A DNA stretch of 64,000 nt from CAYOWQ01 sp964407695 (GCA_964407695.1 CAYOWQ010000005.1:172934-236933); one strand, 5' to 3'; shown: positions 16,694 to 25,028, counted from the stretch's first letter. The notes: a model not told the origin generated them from the letters alone. Numbers and translations are program-made.

Positions 16694-18049
16694 CTATGCG
16701 GAGAGCCGTTCGACGAGAAAGACGTTGTTGCTCTCGCCGTATTCGTTCGGCCAAGTGTACGCGTTGTGTGGATCGATGCACCATTCGTCATCGATGACCA
16801 GCCGATATTGATACCGGCCCGGCGGAAGCGGGATCACAACAAAGTGCTTGCGCTCCAGCTCGTTGAACTGCATCAGGTGTGCGGTCGGAGACCAGTCATT
16901 GAAATCACCCGCCACCGCGATGGTTCGGCCGGCGTCGGCCGGTTGCGAAAATGTCACGGCTCGATCGCCCACATGAACGCCGTAGCCGATCGCCCGGGCC
17001 GGCCGCGACGATTCAACGGTTCCCGAACACCGGATCGGCGCCTCAGATCCCGTGGCCGCCTCAGCGATGCCAAGCTGCGGCTGAGCGCCCCCGCCAATCG
17101 TTGATTCCTGCTGCTGGCGAATTCTGCGGGCGACGTCGGCCAGTCGTCCCGGGCCGCGGCCATGCAACACCTGATCCGCCTGGTCGGAAACCTCAATCGC
17201 ATACAGCTCCGAGACCGGCGGCCCCGGATCGAGACTGGATCCGGCATGTTCTGATGGGTTACCGGCCGGAGGATGGGCCAGAAGCCACGCCGCCAGAGCT
17301 TCAAAATCCCGAAGGGCGTCGCTGTTCGGGGCGGTTTCCACCACCGGCTGTCCGTAGCTCGCAGCCTCGCGCAACGCTTCGTGCTCATGGATCACAAGCG
17401 GGAGAATCACCGGCGCGTATTGGCGTCGAAGCTTTCCGAGGATCTCACCGGCAAGCGGCGAGTCTTTGTTATAGAGCGTCGGCAGAATTCGAACGGTAAT
17501 CTCGCGCCCAAGCCTCTTCGTCAGCGTCTCGATCGTCGCCCATTGGCGCTCCGCGCCGCGAAGGGCGAAATAGCCGGTCTCGACCGGCATGAGGGCCTCC
17601 TCGCATGCCCGCAGGGCATTGAATGTGAGGAGTCCGATCGTGGGGGGGCAGTCGATCAGACAGAAGTCAAAGTCAGTTGTGAAGAGTGACAGCAATGAGG
17701 AAAGGCGCCGGTCCCGATCCTTGAGCGCGTGCAAGCCGCCGCCGGCAGCCTCAAGCCCCGCCAGGGAGACCGTACTGGGAGCCAAATGCAGATTTCGGGT
17801 GACCTCCCAGAACATCGAGTTGCGAAGTGTTTGGCGGGACGACTCGCTGTGCGGCATCAGAAGTGCGTCAGCGATCGATTTCTCAATTCGATGCTCGGGA
17901 ACTCCAAGCCCTGCAGCGCAATGCCCCTGGGGATCCATGTCGACCAGCAGCACTCGGCGCCCGTTCCGGGCCAAAACCGCGGCCAGATTGATCGCCGTTG
18001 TCGTCTTTCCACTGCCTCCTTTTTGGTTGACGATCGCGATGGTTCTCAT
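16694..18049 (-). CDS. ParA/MinD family ATPase fused to a C-terminal glycogen-binding (CBM48/AMPK1-type) domain
   Basis: 451 residues. The N-terminal ParA domain (1-260) has the deviant Walker A KGGSGKTT (10-17), LLVDMDPQGH and the Walker B region FCLIDCPPTIG, so it should bind and hydrolyse ATP as a dimer. Residues 260-360 form a Pro/Gly-rich linker. Residues 365-446 form an E-set domain with GDFNDWSP, LPPGRYQYRLVIDDEW and DPHNAYTWPNEYGESNNVFLV, the pattern of AMPK-beta/CBM48 glycogen-binding modules. GAGGAG precedes the ATG. No parB or parS is adjacent; downstream is the P-loop-less MinD-like gene and upstream are a glycosyltransferase and aroB. The fusion suggests ATP-driven positioning of a polysaccharide granule or a glycan-sensing switch; this is not shown. 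Confidence 0.85.
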   Translation of the reverse strand: MRTIAIVNQKGGSGKTTTAINLAAVLARNGRRVLLVDMDPQGHCAAGLGVPEHRIEKSIADALLMPHSESSRQTLRNSMFWEVTRNLHLAPSTVSLAGLEAAGGGLHALKDRDRRLSSLLSLFTTDFDFCLIDCPPTIGLLTFNALRACEEALMPVETGYFALRGAERQWATIETLTKRLGREITVRILPTLYNKDSPLAGEILGKLRRQYAPVILPLVIHEHEALREAASYGQPVVETAPNSDALRDFEALAAWLLAHPPAGNPSEHAGSSLDPGPPVSELYAIEVSDQADQVLHGRGPGRLADVARRIRQQQESTIGGGAQPQLGIAEAATGSEAPIRCSGTVESSRPARAIGYGVHVGDRAVTFSQPADAGRTIAVAGDFNDWSPTAHLMQFNELERKHFVVIPLPPGRYQYRLVIDDEWCIDPHNAYTWPNEYGESNNVFLVERLSA

Positions 18050-18128
18050 GGCGGTCTCCTCGTCTGGGAGGTACTTCCAGCCTCGTTATCGGAACCGTTC
18101 CGACCCGGCCTTGAAAACCGCGCTGCTC

Positions 18129-19664
18129 TTAGCGCTGAATTCTTCGAACTCGATACAGGTAGGCCTGCTCCGGCCAACCCGCCTCGCGACAGGTTCGGCG
18201 CGAGGCGGCGACTTGCTCCACCACGCGGTCCGGAGCTGCAGAGAGGAGGAATTGGTCGAGCGTGAATGGCGGGGAGGTCTGCAAGCCGCCGACGACCCAG
18301 AATTCGTCTTCGGTTGCAAGGGCCTCCATCAAGCTCCGATCTTGCCGTTCGGTCGCGCTGATTCCAAGGAGAGCCTGAATCGGATGAGGTCCGAACCTCC
18401 ATGTAGCGACGGGCAGCGGCTCCGCCTTCACGCGGCTCAAGACGTCATCAAAGAATTCCTCAATGCCATCGGCAAAGCCGGGGCATGGGGAGTGGCTCTT
18501 CTCAATCGTGACATAAGCCAGGCACGCCTGCGTGATCACCACCGTTGACAGGAAGAATGGCCGCCCCCAGACCGCTGGGAGCCGCACCAACCACCATGCC
18601 GCCAGGACGCTTGCCGGAGCGAACGCTACGGCGAGGTAATCGGCTCGTTTTCCCGTTGAAAGCGTGAAAAGTCCGATGGTGATCAGCAGGAACAGGAGGC
18701 CGCCCAGAGCCCAGGTTCCGGCCACATCTGATCGCCAGCCTCGCGGCGATGATGGGCCGCCTTCCCGCTTCAAGAGCGCCATCCCGGCCGGAATCGTCAC
18801 GAGTGACCATGGAGCAAAGCCGCGAATGAAATAGAGCGGCATGTAGTAGAAGTCGGTGAAGAAGCCGATCGGGCCCCGACTGTTGCCCTCCGGCCCCGTG
18901 CCGCTCACGCGGCCGATGATCTCTGCCCCCCACAGGACCTCCCGAACGTGTGGCCCGTTGATCATCGCGGCAGGTATCAGCCATGCCGCCACCATGGCAA
19001 GCGCCAGGGGCAGGCCGGTCCACCATCCGAGTTCGCGGGAACCGCTCCAGCGCCCCGTGAGCACCTTTCCAAGGACCACGGCGTATACGAGCAGAATCAA
19101 GGCAGCCGGCCCCTTGGTAAGACCGGCGAGGCCGACGCAGAGCCAGAACAGAATCCGTCTCCCGTGCGTCGATGATCCCCGCGCGATGATCGATGTTCCG
19201 ACGATCCAGCCGGCCAGCAGCCAGACCGAAAGCAGCATGTCGGGGCGAGCCAGGTAGCCGAGTTTGAAGACCGAGTGACTCGAAAGGAAGACCAATGCGG
19301 CAATCGGCCCCATCGTCTTGTCCGGTGAGATCCTGCGGCCCAACCAGAGAAGGGCCACCACGCAACCCGCGAGTGCGAGAATGCTCGGCGCCTTATGGGC
19401 CGTCTCGCAATCGAATCCGCAAAGCGCGACGAAAGGCGCAGCGATCCAGTTATAGAGCGGCGGTTTCGTGGCGGGGTATTCGCCGGCCTCGATCGGAAGG
19501 ATAAAACGCCCGTGAGCGACGATGTCACTGGTGTAGGCGATCGTCTTGGGTTGAGCCTTGTCCCAAAGGTTGTACGGGCTCAGGACTCGCGACAACAGGA
19601 GGCAGATGAAAGCGCAACCGACAACCACCAGCCATCGCCAGGGCAAAGGGCCGTTACCCGTCAT
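18129..19664 (-). CDS. Glycosyltransferase family 39-type membrane glycosyltransferase (ArnT/PMT-like)
   Basis: 511 residues with about ten predicted membrane helices in the N-terminal 390 residues and a hydrophilic, probably periplasmic, C-terminal domain. The first periplasmic loop holds the TKPPLYNW motif characteristic of ArnT-like lipid-linked-sugar transferases, preceded by acidic residues that would act in catalysis. Such enzymes move sugars from polyprenyl-phosphate donors onto lipid A or proteins. The acceptor cannot be told. The ATG overlaps the aroB stop by four bases (ATGA), implying translational coupling. 79 bases separate it from the ParA start. Confidence 0.85.
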   Translation of the reverse strand: MTGNGPLPWRWLVVVGCAFICLLLSRVLSPYNLWDKAQPKTIAYTSDIVAHGRFILPIEAGEYPATKPPLYNWIAAPFVALCGFDCETAHKAPSILALAGCVVALLWLGRRISPDKTMGPIAALVFLSSHSVFKLGYLARPDMLLSVWLLAGWIVGTSIIARGSSTHGRRILFWLCVGLAGLTKGPAALILLVYAVVLGKVLTGRWSGSRELGWWTGLPLALAMVAAWLIPAAMINGPHVREVLWGAEIIGRVSGTGPEGNSRGPIGFFTDFYYMPLYFIRGFAPWSLVTIPAGMALLKREGGPSSPRGWRSDVAGTWALGGLLFLLITIGLFTLSTGKRADYLAVAFAPASVLAAWWLVRLPAVWGRPFFLSTVVITQACLAYVTIEKSHSPCPGFADGIEEFFDDVLSRVKAEPLPVATWRFGPHPIQALLGISATERQDRSLMEALATEDEFWVVGGLQTSPPFTLDQFLLSAAPDRVVEQVAASRRTCREAGWPEQAYLYRVRRIQR

Positions 19665-20767
19665 GTGGCGCCCACGGCCCGCAAGGCCTCAAGGACGACG
19701 TTGTCAGGAACGTCATTTCGCAACTCCGCCCGCCCAATTCCATTCGGAAGCACCAGTTGCAGTTTGCCCGAACGAACCTTCTTGTCGAAATGCATTGCTT
19801 GGATCAGCGATTCAGCCTCGACCGGTTGCGGCAGACGCGTCGGAAGCCCCGCCCGCTGCACGATTGACCCTACGCGGCCGGCTTCAGTCATGGTCATCGC
19901 GTTGAGTCTGCTTGCGACATGGGATGCAGCCACCAGCCCGATCCCGACCGCCTCACCATGAAGCAGCTTGAGCTCCACAAGGGATTCGAAGGCGTGTCCG
20001 AAGGTATGGCCAAGATTGAGCAGCGCTCGCTCGCCGGTTTCCTCACGCTCGTCCCGACCAACAATCGCGGCCTTGATGGCTACGTGGCTGCGGATCAATT
20101 GAATGAGCGCTGCATCCTGGAGCGCAAGAATCTGATCCAGATGCTGTTCCAGCCAGTCGAAAGCGGCGGATTCGGCAATCAGGGCATGTTTGATGCACTC
20201 AGCCAGACCCGCCCGGAACTCGCGATGGGGAAGCGTCTCAAGGACATGTGGATCGATCACGATGAGGTGCGGCTGCCAGAACGCGCCCACAAGATTCTTG
20301 CCGAGCGAGCCATTCGGGAGCGCCAGGTTCACCCCGGTCTTGCCGCCAACCGATGCGTCCACCATCGCCAGAAGCGTCGTAGGGCACTGAATGACGGGCA
20401 CGCCTCGAAGCCATGTGGCGGCCGCGAACCCGGCGATGTCGCCGATGATTCCCCCGCCGACCGCCACGACCGGTTCCCGCCGCTCCATGCGACGCTCAAG
20501 CAGGTTTCGGTGAATTTGTTCCACCGCAGCCATGGATTTCCTGGATTCTGATGCCTCCAGGATGGTGGTGCTGCAATCCAGTCCGCTGGCGGCAAGCGAC
20601 TGGCGCGCTCGTGCACCATGGGTCTCGGCCACCGACGCATCCACGACGAGGTGCGCGCGCTGCGCTGAAGTGACCTCCAGAACACGTCTGCCGAGCGTGC
20701 CGAGCTGGCCGGAGCCGATAACGATGTCATAGGTTCGACTCGCCGTGATGACTCGGATCGAATTCAC
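19661..20767 (-). CDS. aroB: 3-dehydroquinate synthase
   Basis: Converts DAHP to 3-dehydroquinate using NAD+ and a metal ion (second shikimate step). Motifs include VGGGIIGDIAGFAAATWLRGVP, TTLLAMVDASVGGKTGVN and the metal-binding histidines in GLAECIKHALI and LNLGHTFGHAFE. The GTG at 20767 is preferred: it overlaps the upstream gene's TGA (GTGA) and gives 368 residues, normal for AroB. An ATG 81 bases further upstream would add an unrelated N-terminus inside the previous gene. The neighbouring genes are not aromatic-pathway genes. Confidence 0.95.
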   Translation of the reverse strand: MNSIRVITASRTYDIVIGSGQLGTLGRRVLEVTSAQRAHLVVDASVAETHGARARQSLAASGLDCSTTILEASESRKSMAAVEQIHRNLLERRMERREPVVAVGGGIIGDIAGFAAATWLRGVPVIQCPTTLLAMVDASVGGKTGVNLALPNGSLGKNLVGAFWQPHLIVIDPHVLETLPHREFRAGLAECIKHALIAESAAFDWLEQHLDQILALQDAALIQLIRSHVAIKAAIVGRDEREETGERALLNLGHTFGHAFESLVELKLLHGEAVGIGLVAASHVASRLNAMTMTEAGRVGSIVQRAGLPTRLPQPVEAESLIQAMHFDKKVRSGKLQLVLPNGIGRAELRNDVPDNVVLEALRAVGAT

Positions 20768-21483
20768 GTCGGGTCCGCCCCTGCACCCGGTGCGGCAGTT
20801 TGACTTGATTCCGGTCTCTGGCCGGATCGTTTGCGAATGGTCAGCCACAGCGCCACCACGCCAACCGCGGCCACAACTCCCGCCACCGCCCTCAGCAATG
20901 CAAGGAAGTAGCTGCCTTGGGTGGACTGGGTCGGTCGAGCGCCGACGAACGCCGGATACGAGTAGCTGCGGCCGTCCTGTGCCTTGGCGTCGATGCGCTT
21001 GTAGAAGCGCACCGGCAGCTCGACGTTGGAGCCGATCTGGTACCCAGCGGGGTCCAGCGGCCCGCAGACGAAGACCATCATCGGTCGCCCGGTCCGGTCA
21101 CGGACAAACCAGCGAGAGACGTTTGAATAGGGTTCAGGAAGAATCTCAGCTTGCTCAAGCCTGCCGCGGACGCGGAAGGCCCGGCCGCGGTGCAATGAAG
21201 GCTGATTCATCAGCAGGTCGCGCTCGGCATCCGGCAGGTAGAGATCTCGTAAGTTTATGGGAGGCCAATAGTTAGCGCTCTCGACCAGTGCGTCAAAGGC
21301 TGCTTCGCGGTGGTCGGAACCGTCCTGTGCGGTCTGCAATCTCCCCAGCTCCGATTCGGAGAGCGGGGGAATCGCATCGCTCGGGGATCGGACCACTCTT
21401 GGGATTGTGGCTGGTGGTTCAGGCACTGGGGTAGGAGAGGCGGTCTCGCACCGGATGATCGGTTCGCACCTCGATCTTGGCAA
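20764..21483 (-). CDS. Membrane-anchored protein of unknown function
   Basis: 239 residues. There is no N-terminal signal; the first 45 residues are Pro/Ser-rich. The centre (60-180) is a soluble domain with RDLYLPDAERDLLMNQPSLHRGRAFRVRGRL and a possible OB/beta fold. A single helix (YFLALLRAVAGVVAAVGVVALWLTI, about residues 191-215) is followed by a basic cytoplasmic-type tail. The start is uncertain (TTG at 21483, or GTG about 19 codons later). The gene reads away from the ArsR gene, so both share the operator region at 21504-21527. It is coupled to aroB by a GTGA overlap. Confidence 0.6.
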   Translation of the reverse strand: MPRSRCEPIIRCETASPTPVPEPPATIPRVVRSPSDAIPPLSESELGRLQTAQDGSDHREAAFDALVESANYWPPINLRDLYLPDAERDLLMNQPSLHRGRAFRVRGRLEQAEILPEPYSNVSRWFVRDRTGRPMMVFVCGPLDPAGYQIGSNVELPVRFYKRIDAKAQDGRSYSYPAFVGARPTQSTQGSYFLALLRAVAGVVAAVGVVALWLTIRKRSGQRPESSQTAAPGAGADPT

Positions 21484-21503
21484 AAAAACGGTCGCCGGAC
21501 TTG

Positions 21504-21527
21504 ATATATTCCAATATCAGAATATAT
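21504..21527. promoter_or_regulatory. Palindromic ArsR-type operator
   Basis: ATATATTC (21504-21511) and GAATATAT (21520-21527) form an 8-bp inverted repeat with an 8-bp AT-rich centre, an AT island in GC-rich DNA. It ends 8 bases before the ArsR ATG and lies between divergent genes, as expected for autorepression by a winged-helix dimer. Confidence 0.8.
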
Positions 21528-21535
21528 TTCGGTTC

Positions 21536-21925
21536 ATGGCCCCGCTGACAGCCACTGCCGATGCATTCGCCGCCGTCGCCGATGTGAAACGCCGCCGCAT
21601 CATTGACCTGCTCGCTTCCGGCGAGCGTCCGGTCAATGACGTCGTTCGCCTGCTCGGCGTCAGCCAACCCCAGGTGTCCAAGCACCTCAAGGTGTTGCGT
21701 CAGGTGGGTCTGGTCTCTGTGCGGCGGACCGGTCGGCAGCGCTACTACCACCTCAACGGCGAGCGCCTTCAACCCGTGCATGCATGGGTGAGGGAGTTCG
21801 AGCGCTTCTGGACCCATCAGCTTGGACGGATCAAGGCGCGGGCTGAAGCCGCGGCCAAGGAACCCCCGCCTCCACACCCGGACCCCAATGATTCAACCCC
21901 AGATTCACAGGAGAGATCTTCATGA
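21536..21925 (+). CDS. ArsR/SmtB family winged-helix repressor
   Basis: 129 residues. The winged helix-turn-helix covers about residues 5-85: RRRIIDLLASGERPVNDVVRLL, the recognition helix SQPQVSKHLKVLRQVGLVSVRR, and the wing RQRYYHLNG. The metal-binding ELCVCDL-type motif is absent, so this belongs to the non-metal branch often paired with AHSA1/SRPBCC genes. The C-terminus is Pro-rich. The ATG at 21536 fits the family N-terminus and sits next to a palindromic operator. The stop overlaps the SRPBCC start (ATGA). Likely a repressor of its own three-gene operon. Confidence 0.93.
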   Translation: MAPLTATADAFAAVADVKRRRIIDLLASGERPVNDVVRLLGVSQPQVSKHLKVLRQVGLVSVRRTGRQRYYHLNGERLQPVHAWVREFERFWTHQLGRIKARAEAAAKEPPPPHPDPNDSTPDSQERSS

Positions 21926-22383
21926 CCGCCACGATCACGCAGGAAGAAGTCACAACGATTCACATCGTTCAGGAAATCGAAGTGAAGGCGCCGCCGGACG
22001 TCGTCTTTCAGTCGGTACTTGACGAGATGGGGCCGGGGAGCCAGTTGCCCGATGGCCGCAGCATGAATCTGAAGGTTGAGCCCTGGCCGGGCGGTCGCTG
22101 GTTCCGCGATCTTGGCAACAACGCCGGCCACCTCTGGGGACATGTTCAGGTCATCAAGCCGCCGACCCTGTTGGAGCTCTATGGCCCGATGCCGATGTCG
22201 TATCCGGCGATGAATCATGTTCAGTATCGCCTGACGCCCGAGGGCCCGATCACCCGGCTGAAGCTCACACATCGCGCTATGGGGTTGATCGCGCCGGATC
22301 ATCGCGACGGCATGCCCGAAGGATGGAATCACGGGCTGCAGCGAATCCGCGAGATCGCCGAGCGTCGTCACAAGTCCAAGTAA
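21922..22383 (+). CDS. SRPBCC (AHSA1-like) domain protein
   Basis: 153 residues with the START-like ligand-binding fold. IVQEIEVKAPPDVVFQSVLDEMG begins the domain and the EPWPGGRWFRDLG segment corresponds to the family E-x-x-x-G-G-x-[FW] pattern. The ligand is unknown. ArsR-SRPBCC pairs are common and the SRPBCC product is often part of a stress or xenobiotic response. The start overlaps the ArsR stop and has GGAGAG 8 bases upstream inside the arsR end. DinB follows after 14 bases. Confidence 0.92.
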   Translation: MTATITQEEVTTIHIVQEIEVKAPPDVVFQSVLDEMGPGSQLPDGRSMNLKVEPWPGGRWFRDLGNNAGHLWGHVQVIKPPTLLELYGPMPMSYPAMNHVQYRLTPEGPITRLKLTHRAMGLIAPDHRDGMPEGWNHGLQRIREIAERRHKSK

Positions 22384-22397
22384 CGAGGAGAGAACCT

Positions 22398-22925
22398 TTG
22401 AAATCCGTTGAAATGCTCCGCAAGACACTTCAGATCAGCCACCAGGTCTTCACGTCCATCGTTGAAGACATGCAGGATGCACCGCTGACGTTTCCGACAC
22501 CTCGTGGCGGAAATCACCCGCTCTGGGTTCTCGGCCACATTGCGTTTGTCGAGGCCGATGTGCCCCATGTTCTATTTGGTGAATCGAATCCGGTGGCGCA
22601 CTGGGCGTCCATGTTTGGCCCCGGTACTGAGCCAACCGACGATCCCGACGACTACCCTCCATTCGACGAAGTGCTGGAGATGTACAAACGCTGCCGGGCA
22701 CGAACCCTTGAAATTCTCGATCAACTTGACGATCAGGATCTCGACCAGCCCACGGTTGAGCCTCCTCCCGGGCTGGAGCAATTCATGGCGACCTTTGGCG
22801 ACACGCTCATGATCGTGGTGCTGCACCAGATGATGCATCGGGGTCAGGTTGCCGATGCTCGCCGGGCGATCGGACGCGAGCCGCTCTTCACTCCGGGAGG
22901 GGAGGTACAACCGGCCGCGGGCTAA
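22398..22925 (+). CDS. DinB/YfiT-like metal-dependent putative hydrolase/transferase
   Basis: 175 residues forming a four-helix DinB bundle. Metal-ligand histidines are seen in NHPLWVLGHIAF and in the C-terminal HQMMHRGQVADARRAIG. Family members include thiol transferases and many uncharacterised proteins. The start is TTG at 22398, set by GAGGAGAG about 7 bases upstream; the next in-frame ATG lies 15 bases later and is too far from that site. It is the third gene of the ArsR operon. The stop overlaps the convergent membrane-protein gene by four bases. Confidence 0.88.
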   Translation: MKSVEMLRKTLQISHQVFTSIVEDMQDAPLTFPTPRGGNHPLWVLGHIAFVEADVPHVLFGESNPVAHWASMFGPGTEPTDDPDDYPPFDEVLEMYKRCRARTLEILDQLDDQDLDQPTVEPPPGLEQFMATFGDTLMIVVLHQMMHRGQVADARRAIGREPLFTPGGEVQPAAG

Positions 22926-23431
22926 CTGGACGGTGTGATCGCCAATTCGTTTGCCGGATGGGAGGTTTCATGTGGCCGATCAGAGGCAGCATTGAGCCAG
23001 GTCAGCATGACAACGCAGATGAGGACAAGGGTGGTCGCTCCAGCGACCACCCAAAGCTCCGTTGCGCCGTGGTTGGGCAAGCCGCCGCGGTGAAGTTCGG
23101 AGACGCGTCCAATCGTTGCGCGCCGGCCGTTGGCGCCCGCCCACCCGTACGCTGCGCAAAGGATTGCGGATGATGATGTCGGCCTGGCGCGCGAGGAGCG
23201 AATATCGCCCCACACCATCTGGATCATCGCGACCAAACCGACGAGGTAGAACGGGCTTGAAAGTCCCCGTGACCACGAGACATCTGTATCCAGAGGCGCG
23301 GAGATGAACAACGCAGCAAACGTGAAGAGTTCGATGCTGGTTTCGAGTGTGCGGCAAGTCCACTCTGATATGACTGCGTCCACGCCCACATTGAACGATT
23401 CAATCGCGGAGAAGGTCAACACACCTTCCAA
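22922..23431 (-). CDS. Predicted four-helix membrane protein
   Basis: 169 residues with no family I recognise. Predicted helices are around 28-46 (LETSIELFTFAALFISA), 60-76 (PFYLVGLVAMIQMVWG), 88-100, and 125-147 (LWVVAGATTLVLICVVMLTWL), with an Arg-rich loop between helices two and three. The helix pattern argues that this frame is translated. The start is uncertain since no good Shine-Dalgarno precedes 23431. It is convergent with DinB and divergent from the BNR-repeat gene, 46 bases away. Confidence 0.55.
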   Translation of the reverse strand: MEGVLTFSAIESFNVGVDAVISEWTCRTLETSIELFTFAALFISAPLDTDVSWSRGLSSPFYLVGLVAMIQMVWGDIRSSRARPTSSSAILCAAYGWAGANGRRATIGRVSELHRGGLPNHGATELWVVAGATTLVLICVVMLTWLNAASDRPHETSHPANELAITPSS

Positions 23432-23477
23432 CGTTTCGTAGAATGATCACCCCACTCGAAGGCGAAAGGAAGATCCC

Positions 23478-24662
23478 ATGACCGCAGTGAGAGTTCTTGT
23501 CGGCACCAAGAAAGGTGCGTTCGTGCTTACTTCGGACGGCAAGCGCGAGAAATGGAAGGTCGACGGGCCACACTTCGCGGGATGGGAGATCTACCACCTG
23601 AAGGGATCATCCGCAGATCCGAATCGCATCTATGCCTCCCAGTCCAGCGGCTGGTTCGGCCAGGTGATGCAGCGTTCCGACGACGGCGGCAAGACCTGGC
23701 ACACGCCCGGCAGCAAGCCCGAAGACCTGAAGGGCGAATACGGCATGCCCAAGGGCGAGAGCAACAAGTTCATGTACGACACCGATCGCGCACCATTGAC
23801 CACCCACATGTGGTACGACGGCACGCAGCATCCGTGGGAGTTCAAGCGCGTGTGGCACATCGAGCCGTCACTGCACGACCCGGACCTGGCGTACGCCGGT
23901 GTCGAGGATGCCGCGATGTTTCGCACCAGGGACGGCGGAAAGACGTGGCACGAGCTTTCCGGCCTTCGCGGCCATGGCACCGGCCCGCAATGGCAGCCGG
24001 GCGCCGGCGGCATGGGGCTGCACACGATCGTGATTGATCCGAAAAACCCCAAGCGCATCTACATTGCGATCTCGGCCGCCGGGTGCTTCCGCACCGATGA
24101 CGGCGGCGAGACCTGGAAGCCGATCAACAAGGGGTTGAAGTCGGAGTTCATGCCCGACCCGAATGCCGAGGTCGGTCATTGCGTTCACCGCATCGCCATT
24201 CATCCTTCGAAGCCCGACACGGTGTTCATGCAGAAGCACTGGGACATCATGCGCAGTGACAACGCCGGTGATTTGTGGACCGAAGTGAGCGGCAACCTGC
24301 CGACGGATTTCGGCTTCCCCATCGACGTGCATTCTCACAATCCGGAGACGATCTTCGTCGTTCCGATCACAAGCGATTCGCTGCACTATCCTCCGGAAGG
24401 GAAGCTGCGTGTCTACCGCAGCAAGACCGGAGGCAGGGACGACAAGGGCTGGGAACCGCTGACCAAGGGGCTGCCTCAGCAGGATTGCTACGTCAACGTC
24501 TATCGCGAGGCGATGTCCGTGGATTCGCTCGATCCATGCGGGATCTACTTCGGCACCACCGGCGGCCAGGTGTATGGCTCGGCCGACGGAGGCGACTCGT
24601 GGCAGCCGCTCGTGCGCGACCTGCCGGCGGTGTTGAGTGTTGAGGCGCAGGCGATTCGTTGA
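23478..24662 (+). CDS. BNR/Asp-box repeat (sialidase/VPS10-like) beta-propeller protein
   Basis: 394 residues, no signal peptide, predicted cytoplasmic propeller. Five Asp-box-like hairpins are seen: SDDGGKTWH, TRDGGKTWH, TDDGGETWK, SDNAGDLWT and SADGGDSWQ. Such propellers are annotated as exo-alpha-sialidase or glycosyl hydrolase, but catalytic sialidase residues (FRIP, Arg triad) were not found, so enzyme activity is doubtful. The ATG follows AAAGGAAG. The stop overlaps the start of the MoaD/ThiS-like gene (TTGA). This propeller plus ubiquitin-like pair occurs together in other bacteria as far as I recall, but its job is unknown. Confidence 0.85.
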   Translation: MTAVRVLVGTKKGAFVLTSDGKREKWKVDGPHFAGWEIYHLKGSSADPNRIYASQSSGWFGQVMQRSDDGGKTWHTPGSKPEDLKGEYGMPKGESNKFMYDTDRAPLTTHMWYDGTQHPWEFKRVWHIEPSLHDPDLAYAGVEDAAMFRTRDGGKTWHELSGLRGHGTGPQWQPGAGGMGLHTIVIDPKNPKRIYIAISAAGCFRTDDGGETWKPINKGLKSEFMPDPNAEVGHCVHRIAIHPSKPDTVFMQKHWDIMRSDNAGDLWTEVSGNLPTDFGFPIDVHSHNPETIFVVPITSDSLHYPPEGKLRVYRSKTGGRDDKGWEPLTKGLPQQDCYVNVYREAMSVDSLDPCGIYFGTTGGQVYGSADGGDSWQPLVRDLPAVLSVEAQAIR

Positions 24663-24970
24663 GCAGCGCCTCGACCATCCGCGTGACCCTGCCGTTTCAC
24701 CTGCGCAATCTTGCCGGAGTGAATGGCGAGGTGGCGCTGCCGGTGACCGGACTAATCACCACGGCGACGGTGCTCGACGCCCTTGAAGCGACCTACCCAT
24801 CCCTTCGCGGCACCATTCGCGATCACGGCACGAAGGCCCGTCGAGCGTTCATTCGCTACTTCGCCTGCGGACGAGATCTGTCGCTTGAATCGGCCGATCT
24901 CCCGTTGCCCCATGCGGTCGCCGCGGGAAAGGAGCCATTCATGGTCGTCGGAGCGATTGCGGGCGGATAG
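24659..24970 (+). CDS. MoaD/ThiS-like beta-grasp protein
   Basis: 103 residues with the ubiquitin-like fold: starting strand IRVTLPFHLRNLAG, helix TVLDALEATYPSLRG, and the C-terminal VVGAIAGG. The terminal Gly-Gly is what an E1-like enzyme adenylates to make a thiocarboxylate sulfur carrier. No moaE, moeB or thiF/thiG gene is near, so it may serve a separate sulfur or conjugation pathway with the propeller protein. The TTG start overlaps the upstream TGA by four bases, so translation is coupled; a GTG at codon 9 is an alternative. Confidence 0.8.
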   Translation: MSSASTIRVTLPFHLRNLAGVNGEVALPVTGLITTATVLDALEATYPSLRGTIRDHGTKARRAFIRYFACGRDLSLESADLPLPHAVAAGKEPFMVVGAIAGG

Positions 24971-25028
24971 GCTTTGCTCGACAGGTGAAGGATCGATCCG
25001 ACCGTTTTGCGTTCAAAGGAGTCTCGAA

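Noticed and set aside
16694..18049. Plasmid or chromosome partition locus (parAB)
   Set aside because: No parB-like gene or parS palindrome nearby; the second gene does not have a ParB helix-turn-helix, and the ParA carries a glycan-binding domain.
20768..20848. 27-codon N-terminal extension of aroB
   Set aside because: It lies inside the upstream gene and lacks AroB similarity; the GTG at 20767 with GTGA overlap explains the start better.
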